Below, piece by piece: positions 20,244 to 29,008 of a stretch of 64,000 bases of DNA. Location: assembly GCA_030407315.1 (NCBI GenBank), contig JALQPE010001836.1:1-64000 (forward strand). The letters are read 5' to 3'. Both the position numbers and the translations under genes were made by a program. The DNA comes from Asparagopsis taxiformis. Taxonomy: Eukaryota > Rhodophyta > Florideophyceae > Bonnemaisoniales > Bonnemaisoniaceae. The notes below the pieces were generated by a model, which ran no database searches, was not told the DNA's origin, and saw only the letters and a program-made list of their open reading frames with translations. Every line of letters starts with the position of its first letter. Position 1 is the stretch's first letter.

Positions 20244-22404
20244 GTCGTTCCTAGGTTAGTTCGTAGGCCACGTAGGCTTTAGCATCGTGCTGCTTCGTAA
20301 ACTTCGTCTTGTTTGCTGCGTAACCGCACGGCTCCGTTGAGCTTCGTAATTCGCGTTTGGCAGGTCGTCTGCAGCGGGGGAGGGAGTAGCGTTAAGCCCC
20401 TCCCCACAATTTTTTTTGTTGTGGCGTCTACCCCGTTGGGTGTCGTAGAGCTTTCGCAGCTCGTCCTTCGCGTTCGCGACGGCGCGTGCCCGTTGGCAGG
20501 TTCGTAACACGCGCAACTATTCGCCAAAGCGGCGGCGCGTAGCGGCGGCTTTTCACTGCGAGTGGTACGTTAACCTCGATCGTAGAGCCCGTTGGCTTGC
20601 GTATCATTTAGTAACTAACTAGAAAATCGTTTCCGCCGTCGTTTCTCGTGCGGATAACCCCGTCGGGTGTCGAATTCCGTTGAGCGTTCGAGCTCTTTAG
20701 CACGTAGCACGTCGGTGCCAATTTTAATTTGCTCCGATGAGGTGGACGGAAAATTCGTTAAACGTCAGGCCGACTCGCGCGTGAGTTGGCTTGACGTTTC
20801 ACGCCGTTGCGTGTACGCGGCAGTGCGTCGTGGTGCGTCGTGGTGCGTCGCGGTTCCGTTGACAACGTCTTTGCCGGCGGGCTTGGCATTTCGTATAGCC
20901 GTTGACGTAATTAGCGCCGGCGCGCTTCACATTCCCGCGGCTCCACGTTAGCCGGTGGCGCAATCGTTGCGCTAGTCCGCTTCGCGTGGCGGCGTCGTTC
21001 GCCGCGGCGTCCGAGGAGCGTTTCGTTAGCTCATCCGTTATGTGGTGCGACGTTCACCTGGGCATACGTAATGCTCGCCCTCTACGCCGTTGCGTAATTT
21101 CGTTTATTCGACTTGCGAACCCGACGGGGACGCGATTGACGAAGTCGTTTCGCACGCCCGCGGGCGTTTGAGGCTGTTACGTGAGCCAGTTTTTCGTCGG
21201 CTCGTTGCCTTCGGCTGTGCCGTTTACGTTGGCTACCAGCTTGTACGCCGTCGCGTATTCGTATTTTTGTTTCGCGGGGTCGACCCGTTGAGGTACGTCG
21301 TTATCGTTATGACGTCCGCGTACGCGCTCGTATCCTGGCCAACGTGACCGGTGGCGCGTGCGCCTTCGAATTCGAACGGAGTCTAAGCTTCGTTAGCTTA
21401 CTCGTTTTGCGACGCGGACGTGCGCGTCTTAGCCTTCGTGACCGTACGTGGTCTACCCGCCTTTCGGGTTTGCTCGTGCGTTTCGACTAGCCGGCGGGCT
21501 TTTCGCTTTCGCGCGTCATTCGTTATGCCCGCGTGGCAGGACACCGTTGTGTCGTTCCGTGGTTGCCGTACGTGGCTACCGTGTTCGGCGTCGTGCCTCA
21601 CGATGGCGATAACGGTTCGCCGTCCGTTGTTGCGGCCTCGTTGGCTCGTCGTTTCGCACGCTTTTCCCGCGCGCTTCGTGCGCTGAGACCCGTTGGTCTA
21701 ATTCATCGGCTAACGTATAGCTTCGTTCCGCTTCGTGCGTGAAGTTTCGTAATGAGGCCGTTGCCATCTTCGTTGGGGACGCGTCCGTCCTACGTCGTTT
21801 CTCCGCCTTCCGGCGTTACGTTGCCGTTAGCTCGCGAGCTGTTGGCGTTGACCTCATTGGTCGATGCGGCTCGTTGTCAGCGGCTGTCCACGGGGACGTA
21901 CGATGGCTCACGTGACATGCCAAAATTACGAAATTTTCGGGGCACGCGTGTCCCGAGATTTGGCCGGATTAGCGCACTGTAATCGGCCCGATTTTTCGTA
22001 CCGTGCGTCCATGGCCCGCTGGCCCTATCGTCATTTTTCGCGCGAAAACTGACGTGATGTCCGTCCGTGGCCCGTGGTGTCGTCACCTTTGCCCGTGGGA
22101 CGGTCAACACTGTCGAGCCAGTCGTGGCTCTTCACATCGTGTGAATCGTCCGCGCGTGGACTCGTCGTCCAATCTTTCGTTGGCGCTCGTGCCTCCACCA
22201 ACGTATGGTGTCGAAAACGAAAAGAGCGACGGCTCTAGCACGCATCGCGCCCCCCCAACGCAAGGGTGGACGTCCCGGCCACTCGTTGTGCCTTCGCTTC
22301 TCGTTCGTGCGGCTCGTCGCCTTCGTTTGTTGCATCGTGCAACGTCGCGCACGCGTGCGCTTAACCCGACGCTCGTGTGCGTTTTCGGGGGCCGTCGTGG
22401 CCTT
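20244..22404. other. Long gypsy 3' region without clear genes, unit A
   Basis: GC-rich, dense in cgtt/cgta words, many short ORFs on both strands with no family features. It holds a 10-bp tandem repeat GTGCGTCG[TC]G (three copies from about 20823; four in unit B) and a polypurine-like stretch near 22251. Probably a retained non-coding part of the chromovirus. Confidence 0.5.
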
Positions 22405-24444
22405 TCACGTTGTTGCTCGTCGCACGCGTGCGAAGTATCGAGAGACGCTCTCTTCAGATACGTTCCAGCGGGGCTCCCACGTAGGGTTACGATACCCGAC
22501 CCACTTCACGAGGAAGTCTAGGGTGCCGTCATCGTTTACGCGATGGTTTAGTAGGTCGTCTACTACATACGCCGGACCGTCGCGGTTCTTGTCGAGGTCT
22601 GCCTCGGTGGCATCGTATGGTTCCGGCGGGGGCGCGTTCGCCGGCGTTGGCGCGTACGCAACGTGGTCCGAGTTGACACGTTCAACTACGTCTCCTCGTT
22701 GGATGACGAACGTTCGTACGTCGTTACGTAGTACGCGGAACGGTCTCAACGCGTGGTTGCCGAGCTTCGTGCCCTTCGTGGTCCCGTCCGTCGGGTCGAT
22801 GAATACGTATTCTCCCGCGCGAATGTTTCGATTCGAGACACGGACTCGTTTGTCGAAATTTCGTTTATAATGTGCCTGCGCGGCCTTCAGCGTTCGATAC
22901 GCGTTATCCATCGTTGTGGCGAGCTCACGAACGTAAGTGGCTCGCCCTCCCCCGTCGGGTAGTTCGCGGTTCGTTACCGACGTGTGTAGCGCCAACGGTG
23001 GCGGTGGATTCGTGAGAATCAAATCGAAGGGCGTCGTGCCCGTGCTCGAATGCACATGCGTGTTGTACGAAACGTTAACGCTGATGCGTATCGATCCCAG
23101 TCGTTCTGGTTTTCGTTCACGTAATTGCGCAGCATTGCCAGGATCGCCCTGTTGTAGCGCTCCACCTGCCCGTTCGTTTGGGGGTGGTACGTCGACGTAA
23201 AGACGTTCGTCTCGCCGATTTCGTTGCAGACGCGCTGGAAAAACTTAGCAGCGAACTGCTTTCCGTTATCGCTTATGAGCGTCCGTGGGGTCCATACGAG
23301 AATGTAGCAGGTAGAAAATCCTCTAGAGCGGCAAACCACCCGACAGGTGTCCCGAGCCTCGGTAGAGGAAAGTGGTAGAGCAGATGAACCTTATAGTATA
23401 CCCAGCGGGCAGTCTCGTATGAGAGAAGAGGTCGCTACCCGGAAGGGGTTAGGCGAATAGGAATGCTCACGCTAGGTGCGTATGGATGGAGCGAGTGACG
23501 TAATCTGTCGAGCTGTTAGCTATCCCTAAGGTTGTCCCTGAGAGGGTTAAACAATAGGTATGCAAACAGTGTTCCAATGGGTCGTAATTCCACTTGAGTT
23601 TACGTTACTCTCAAAACCGTGCCTACTGGCTATTCCAGTGGCAGCTTTATACTAAGTCTACTGTAAGCTAGGGTTAGTGGTTAGGAATAAATATCCAGTT
23701 AGTGACCAATCAGAACCCAATTACTGGCGCCCGCCTACCCGCGAGGTCATTGCCAATAGGCTTACATTGTAATGTATGGCTGATCAGCCTAAGTTAAAAT
23801 TTGCCCCCTTGTGGGGTCTTGGCCGGGGCCGATAGGCCCGAGTGGGGTATTTGCAGCCTTGCGCTTGTCCCAATTACAGGAAACACGCCCAGTTGGCTGG
23901 TGCCTTGTGATTGGCACATCCCTTAAGTGGGTACCCAATAGGGAAGCGACACGCTCAGATTGGGAGGACCGCCAGGCGGTACGACAGAGAAGACCCACGC
24001 GTTGACGAACGCGCTCGCCACGTTGGCGGAATCGATATTTCGTAGAGGTTTGACTCTGGTTAGCTTCGTAAAGCGGTCCGTTATCACGAGAATAAATCGG
24101 TTACCACGCGTGGTCTTCGTCAGCGGACCTAGTATGTCGATACATAAGTCTCGCAGCGGCTCCGAGCCGGAGTCCGTAGCCGGAAATAAACGTAACGGGT
24201 TCGTCCGTTTGCGAAGCTTCACGCGGTTCTTCGCACATCCAACGCAGTTTCGTACCGTTGCGTGGATGTCGGCGGCCATCGCGGGCCAGTAGTACGTCCT
24301 CCGAACGGGTGTAGTACATACGTGTTTGTCCGGGATGTCCAGAGAGGACGTGGTGGTGCGTTAACTCCAGCAGCCGCGGCCGTAACGAAGCCGGCACCAC
24401 GATTTGTGTACGTTCCTCGTCGTGAGGGTTCCGGCGTCGGAGTA
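22405..24444 (-). pseudogene. Gypsy integrase with chromodomain, broken, unit A
   Basis: Read on the minus strand from the MITE at 24445. The HHCC zinc finger (HHHVLSGHPG ... NCVGCAKN) is split by a frameshift near 24312. Core Asp in CIDILGP (about 24138), then the ~0.68-kb insertion at about 23983-23300, then the second Asp in LISDNGKQF and the Glu in HPQTNGQVERYN. Another frameshift lies near 23070. The last frame (22405-23055, 216 codons) has a GPY/F-like segment near residues 98-110 and a chromodomain at about 162-210 (FLVKWVGYRNPTWEPRW). The chromodomain assigns the element to the chromoviruses; such domains guide insertion to particular chromatin. Confidence 0.9.
23300..23983. mobile_element. 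~0.68-kb insertion in gypsy integrase, unit A
   Basis: Interrupts the integrase between VVPPGGPP and PRTLISDNG, two blocks that adjoin in related integrases. It has no convincing ORF and a lower GC content than the gypsy around it. Several CCAAT or ATTGG motifs occur (for example at 23705-23740 and 23955). I found no clear terminal repeats or target duplication, so the family is unknown; a solo LTR is one option. Ends are approximate. Confidence 0.65.
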
Positions 24445-24703
24445 CCCAGTAAGCCTTAAAGATGTACCAAAGATGGCTGCATGATGAACCTATGACATGC
24501 ATGGTGTTCCTCTGATGTACGGATAAGGATCATTTGTTCTTCAGCTGATGGCCGCATAGCGATACACCAATGATGGACGGGAGATGTCCATACGCTCATC
24601 TCCCGGACATCAGCGAAGTATCTCTTGCGTACAGTAGAGATATCACGTACATCATTGGTTCATCTAAAGAATATCAGGGGTACATATTCCTTTTCTTATA
24701 GGG
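24445..24703. mobile_element. 259-bp MITE-like element, copy 1, unit A
   Basis: Flanked by GTA at 24442-24444 and 24704-24706. The ends are imperfect inverted repeats of about 25 bp (CCCAGTAAGCCTTAAAGATG against CCCTATAAGAAAAGGAATAT). It is the inverted copy of 26929-27187, also 259 bp, which has a different 3-bp duplication, so these are two independent insertions. Removing it with one GTA would join the RT-RNase H frame to the integrase frame. Confidence 0.85.
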
Positions 24704-26588
24704 GTAAGCCATCGTGGCCTTCGAAGAATGCAGCGTCCTGCGTCTCGGACTGTCGTGTCAGTATCGTTTGACAGAACGCGTCCTCGCGTTGAGCTTCGAT
24801 AAGCTCGTCCCTCGTAATGGGAAGCTGAACGTCAGCTGGTGGCACGCGTGCCGAATCGTCTTCAGCAGCGCGCTGCTCGTCGAGGAAATCCGGTTCCTCG
24901 TCAAGAACGTCATCGAGCGACGCGTCGCGGTTGAACTCGAGTTCATCGTTGCCAGCCGTCGTGGCTGGTGTCCGTTCGTCACGAGTCGCGTTCGACGGGT
25001 CGTCGTGACCCCTGGCATTCGTTGCCTTTTTACGTACGGACGTCGTTCGTCCTTGCCCATTTCGTGTGGGTTGTCGCCGACTGCGAGTCGTCACGAGGAC
25101 CGCGTCCCCATACGATGGTACGTCATCGTCGACGGGTCGACCGTCGTCATACGTAGATATCACACGTGATAAAGCGTCAGGTACCTGGTGCACGCGCCCA
25201 GGCCTGTACGTAACTTCGAAATCGAATTTGGCGACGCGTAGCCTCCATCGTAGTAGTCGTCCGGACGCGTCCGTCAACGTCATCAGCCAATGTAAGGCTT
25301 CGTGGTCCGTACGTACGGTGAACCGCTGACCCTCTACGTAGGGTCGGAGTGACGTTATCGCCCAAACGACGGAGTAGCACTCGCGCTCGGTCGCCGAGTA
25401 ACCGCGTTCGGTTTCGTTGAGGGTCTTCGACCAGTACCCAATCGGCACCCATTCGTTTGACTTATCTTCGTTCTGCTGCTGGAGCAACGTAGCTCCCAGC
25501 TGATACGCCGACGCGTCGGTGTCGATCATGAACGGACGTCCCGCCTTCGGAAGATGCAATACTGATAGCGACACCAGTATTGTCTTCAACGTTTCGAACG
25601 CATTCGTTTGCGCGTCCGTTGGGTTCGTCCAATCGGGGGAAGCGTCCTTCTTCAACATCCTGTTGAGTGGCCGAGCGATCTCGGCATACGCTTTTACGAA
25701 ACGGCGGTAAACGTTGGCCGCGCCCAAAAACGATCGACATTGCGTCTTATCCCGCGGGAACATAGCCGTACGAAAGGCTTCTTTGTTCCGAGCTGCGACG
25801 TGCAGCTTCCCTGGGGTAATCACGTGCCCCAGGTAGTCAACTCGTGGTTGAAAGAACGAGCACTTCGTGAGCTTTAACGTTACTCCTGCTGCGCGTAGCA
25901 GGGAAAGCACCTGGTCAACGTGACCCAGGTGAGACTCGAGGTCTTTCGAAAAGACGATTACGTCGTCTAAGTAAACAAGGCACGATTGCCAACGTACTCC
26001 GGAGAGGATTATGTCCAACGTCCGCTGAAACGTAGCGGGGGCATTTCGTAGCCCGAATAGCATTCGCACGTAGCGATACGTTCCCATGAAAGACGTAAAA
26101 GTTGTCTTATCACGGTCCTCGGCGGAGACGGGCACTTGCCAGTAACCGGCGTTACAGTCAAGTGTCGTGAAAATGGCGGCGTCGCCTAAAGAATCGAAAC
26201 AGTCTTCCATGCGAGGAAGCGGGTACGAATCAGCGATCGTTTTCGCGTTCAAACGCCTGTAATCGACACAGAAGCACAAGGACCCATCCTTCTTCGGCAC
26301 CAGCACGATTGGTGACGCCCATTCGCTGGACGCGGGTTCGATAACCCCTTCGTTGAGCATCTTCGTGATTTGCTCCTCGGCTATCGTACGTAGAGCCGGA
26401 CCCTGACGATAGGGCATTGAACGTATGGGCCGCGTGCCCGGTTCGAGTTCGATTCGATGCTCCGTAGCATTGATTTCGTCGAGGCGTCCGCTCGTCCACA
26501 TTGACGAATGTGTGGCTAGTGTGACGCAATTTATGTTGCAAGTGCGCGCGCGGGTCCGAGCGATGCGTCGCGTTGAGTCCGCGTGCAT
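24696..26588 (-). CDS. Gypsy reverse transcriptase-RNase H, unit A
   Basis: 630 codons on the minus strand, the longest intact part of the chromovirus. RT with D144 in TTLDCNAGYWQ and the Y206-L-D-D box; RNase H with D356/D358 in MIDTDAS, TERECYS near 400 and D428 in RTDHEAL. A charged linker toward integrase fills residues 480-625. The last codons lie in the MITE, where the frame stops; without the MITE it would run on into integrase. The start is uncertain because the true protein would come from a polyprotein. The 5' side is separated from the protease ORF by an unusual spacer. Confidence 0.93.
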   Translation of the reverse strand: MHADSTRRIARTRARTCNINCVTLATHSSMWTSGRLDEINATEHRIELEPGTRPIRSMPYRQGPALRTIAEEQITKMLNEGVIEPASSEWASPIVLVPKKDGSLCFCVDYRRLNAKTIADSYPLPRMEDCFDSLGDAAIFTTLDCNAGYWQVPVSAEDRDKTTFTSFMGTYRYVRMLFGLRNAPATFQRTLDIILSGVRWQSCLVYLDDVIVFSKDLESHLGHVDQVLSLLRAAGVTLKLTKCSFFQPRVDYLGHVITPGKLHVAARNKEAFRTAMFPRDKTQCRSFLGAANVYRRFVKAYAEIARPLNRMLKKDASPDWTNPTDAQTNAFETLKTILVSLSVLHLPKAGRPFMIDTDASAYQLGATLLQQQNEDKSNEWVPIGYWSKTLNETERGYSATERECYSVVWAITSLRPYVEGQRFTVRTDHEALHWLMTLTDASGRLLRWRLRVAKFDFEVTYRPGRVHQVPDALSRVISTYDDGRPVDDDVPSYGDAVLVTTRSRRQPTRNGQGRTTSVRKKATNARGHDDPSNATRDERTPATTAGNDELEFNRDASLDDVLDEEPDFLDEQRAAEDDSARVPPADVQLPITRDELIEAQREDAFCQTILTRQSETQDAAFFEGHDGLPL

Positions 26589-27361
26589 CCGCGTTTAGTT
26601 AGTAAGCGAGCGTACGCGTGGCGATACAATTACGTGTCACGGCGCGCCTGCGCGAACGCGTGCGATTGCGAGCTTGGCGCCACGTGTAGCGCCTTTTGCG
26701 AATTTCCCTTTATTTTCCCTTTTTGGGTTTTTTATGACGAAAGTCTTTTTCCCAAATATTTCCCTTTTTGTGTGCGAGCGAGCGGCCGCCGGCCGGCCGC
26801 GCAAGGACAACCTGTCCTTAGTAGTTAGCTATTAATGGTCGTTCCGCTTCGCACCTTACCAATAAACAGCCAGCATCTTCGCAGCTACGAGTTAAACGTT
26901 TAGCGAATCGCGAGGACCGATTGCGTTGCCCTATAAGAAAAGGAATATGTACCCCTGATATGCGTTAGATGAACCAATGATGTACGTGATATCTCTACTG
27001 TACGCAAGAGATACTTCACTGATGTCCGAGAGATGAGCGTATGGACATCTCCCGTCCATCATTGGTGTATCGCTATGCGGCCATCAGCTGAAGAGCAAAT
27101 GTTCCTTACCCGTACATCAGAGGAACACCATGCATGTCATAGGTTCATCATGCGGCCATCTTTGGTACATCTTTAAGGCTTACTGGGTTGAAACGTTGCG
27201 TGCGGGTTGCTCACGATCGCCGACGTTCGCGTGCGCGCTGCGCATAAACCGATCGTCGAACCGCGTCGCACCGCGATAGCGCGCGTTGCGTCGCACGCCA
27301 CTAGGCCAGGGATTTACGACCCCTGTGTGGATCGCGTTGTGCTCGAGTTTACTCGGTGATC
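26589..27361 (-). other. Spacer between gypsy protease and RT, unit A
   Basis: 773 bp, 514 bp without the MITE at 26929-27187. No ORF I trust. Contains palindromic gcggccgccggccggccgc near 26785 and A/T-rich repeats of the type TTTCCCTTT near 26700-26770. A diverged copy of most of this spacer, without the MITE, is in the gypsy fragment at 35848-36371, so the spacer belongs to the family rather than to this insertion alone. It might be an intron, a control region or an old insertion. Confidence 0.5.
26929..27187. mobile_element. 259-bp MITE-like element, copy 2, unit A
   Basis: Inverted copy of the element at 24445-24703. It starts CCCTATAAG and ends CTTACTGGG, flanked by TTG at 26926-26928 and 27188-27190. 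The related gypsy fragment near 36210-36240 shows the empty site. Confidence 0.85.
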
Positions 27362-29008
27362 TCATCCTGAGATCACGGCTTGCGCCGGCCCGCGAATCCC
27401 GTGTTGCGATCGTTCCCTACGCGTTCCGCCGTTGTACCACCCGTTCGCCAGCGCGACCGAGCGACGCGCGAACGCAAGTTCAACCAGCGCGTTACGGTTC
27501 ACCTCGCCCTGACACGGCTGCAATTCTAGAACTCCCTTAGCGATCGCCACCCCGGCTGGTCCTACAGCTAGCATCTGGTGGATGCGCTTTCGTAAATCCT
27601 CGTCGTCGAGGTGCGACAAATCGATTGTCGACTGCCAATTCTTGGCGGGGTCGTTCCCCTTTTCGTTGACCAACGGGTCTGGCGTTTCGTCGCCCAACCC
27701 GTTCGTATTCGTCCGCGTCGTCGCGTCGACTAGCGGTAGGTTCAAAACCTTCGCGAAGGCTTCGCCGCCCTCATGCTTGAGTGGGACGATTCCCAACGGG
27801 GAGCGTACCGCGTACGCAATCGTTGCGCCTTTCGGTAATTCGCGGTCCTTCTTCGTGAAGTTCGACACGATAATAGAGAACGTCTCTCTCGGTCCTACGT
27901 CGACCACTCCGTTGGCTATGCGTAGCCCATGCTGGAATTGCACCGACGCTTTCGGTTCGAGGAACACGAGTCCGGTCGCATCCGTCGTCACGTTGACGGT
28001 CCGTTGCGACATCGCCGGTACACGCGTGTACTTCGTCAGACGGACCGAGAACGTTCGGCTCGGCCGATTCGCGGCCGCGTTACGCTCGCGGCGTTTCGGG
28101 TGTTCCACGTTTGGGTTCGTCTCTTCCCCCTCCTCGTACGGAGTCGTCGTATCGCCCTCCGCGATAATGGGTATCGTATCCCCTCGATGGAGTTCGATCG
28201 TTTGCGCTCGACAGCGTATGGCATCGACATGCCTCGACATGAACGACGTGCCCATTATAACGGGGACAGCCAGCGTGTTGGCTACGAAGAATTTTACGCG
28301 GAACAGCGAGTTCCCCAACCTGACGCGAAGCAGGATGGCGCCCTCGATAGGCAACCGTCGCCCGTTGGCGTCTCCGAGCTTCGGTAGCTCTTCGTCACGT
28401 AGACAGCGGTCGACCCAGTCGTAGGGTAGTAAACTTGTTCGTATCAAGTTGTAGCCGCTGCACGTATCCATCGCGATGGTAATCGCCCTCATCACGTTGA
28501 GGTCTAGTCCGATCGTTCCGGATACGATATAATGCTTCGACGCAAGTAGGCACGTATGCCCGTCGAGGACCAACGGTTCGGTCCTGACCGGCGCGCGGTC
28601 TACGTCTTCGCTAGCGATTCGTCGCTTCACCGTATGAGCCCGTATGGCTTCTTTTGCGTCGACACGCTTCGTATAAGCCGCGTGCTTGGCTTTCTCGCGC
28701 TCGGAAGCGTCGTGCTTCCGGGTAGCGCGTCTCGCTCGTCTGCGAGGCTTCCTCTTCGTGTGAGGTTCGTTTGTCCCGTCGGACTTCGTTTCCTCCCCCA
28801 CGTCGGGTGTCGTGTGACTCGAGTTGGCCTTCGCGGCCGTGAGCTTTACGTAACTCTCGTTCATCGGTGAGCCTGCGGAGGACCAATCATCGACGTCGGT
28901 CGTCCCCCTTTCACGTAAGGGTTCAGGCGGTGTGGGTGGCTCGTGACCTACACCGCCTGGTCGTTTTCCGGCGCGAGGCCGTTCGACACGTCGTCGTCGT
29001 GAGCCCAC
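27362..29008 (-). CDS. Gypsy aspartic protease region, unit A
   Basis: 548 codons; overlaps the end of gag by 61 bp in another frame. Residues 1-140 are basic and low in complexity (KRKPRRRARRATRKHD). A retropepsin-like domain follows: AITIAMDTCSGYNLIR at about 176-190, with D181-T-C-S-G where D-T-G-[AS] is usual, and VIMGTSFMSRHV further on, like the second conserved protease block. The C-terminal ~300 residues are typical of the segment between protease and RT. The Cys in the active-site loop is odd and is shared by both units. The start shown is only the first ATG. Confidence 0.75.
   Translation of the reverse strand: MGSRRRRVERPRAGKRPGGVGHEPPTPPEPLRERGTTDVDDWSSAGSPMNESYVKLTAAKANSSHTTPDVGEETKSDGTNEPHTKRKPRRRARRATRKHDASEREKAKHAAYTKRVDAKEAIRAHTVKRRIASEDVDRAPVRTEPLVLDGHTCLLASKHYIVSGTIGLDLNVMRAITIAMDTCSGYNLIRTSLLPYDWVDRCLRDEELPKLGDANGRRLPIEGAILLRVRLGNSLFRVKFFVANTLAVPVIMGTSFMSRHVDAIRCRAQTIELHRGDTIPIIAEGDTTTPYEEGEETNPNVEHPKRRERNAAANRPSRTFSVRLTKYTRVPAMSQRTVNVTTDATGLVFLEPKASVQFQHGLRIANGVVDVGPRETFSIIVSNFTKKDRELPKGATIAYAVRSPLGIVPLKHEGGEAFAKVLNLPLVDATTRTNTNGLGDETPDPLVNEKGNDPAKNWQSTIDLSHLDDEDLRKRIHQMLAVGPAGVAIAKGVLELQPCQGEVNRNALVELAFARRSVALANGWYNGGTRRERSQHGIRGPAQAVISG

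Noticed and set aside
20820..20865. CRISPR-like short repeats
   Set aside because: 10-bp direct tandem repeats without spacers, inside a retrotransposon.
22003..22870. Plus-strand ORFs of 172 and 221 codons in the gypsy 3' part
   Set aside because: Opposite the chromodomain integrase and low-complexity Arg-rich; typical chance ORFs at high GC.
24445..27187. The MITE pair as the ends of one 2.7-kb transposon carrying the RT gene
   Set aside because: Each copy has its own complete ends and its own 3-bp duplication (GTA and TTG), so they are two separate insertions.
27582..28424. 280-codon plus-strand ORF opposite the gypsy protease
   Set aside because: Shadow of the protease ORF on the other strand in GC-rich DNA; no independent motif.
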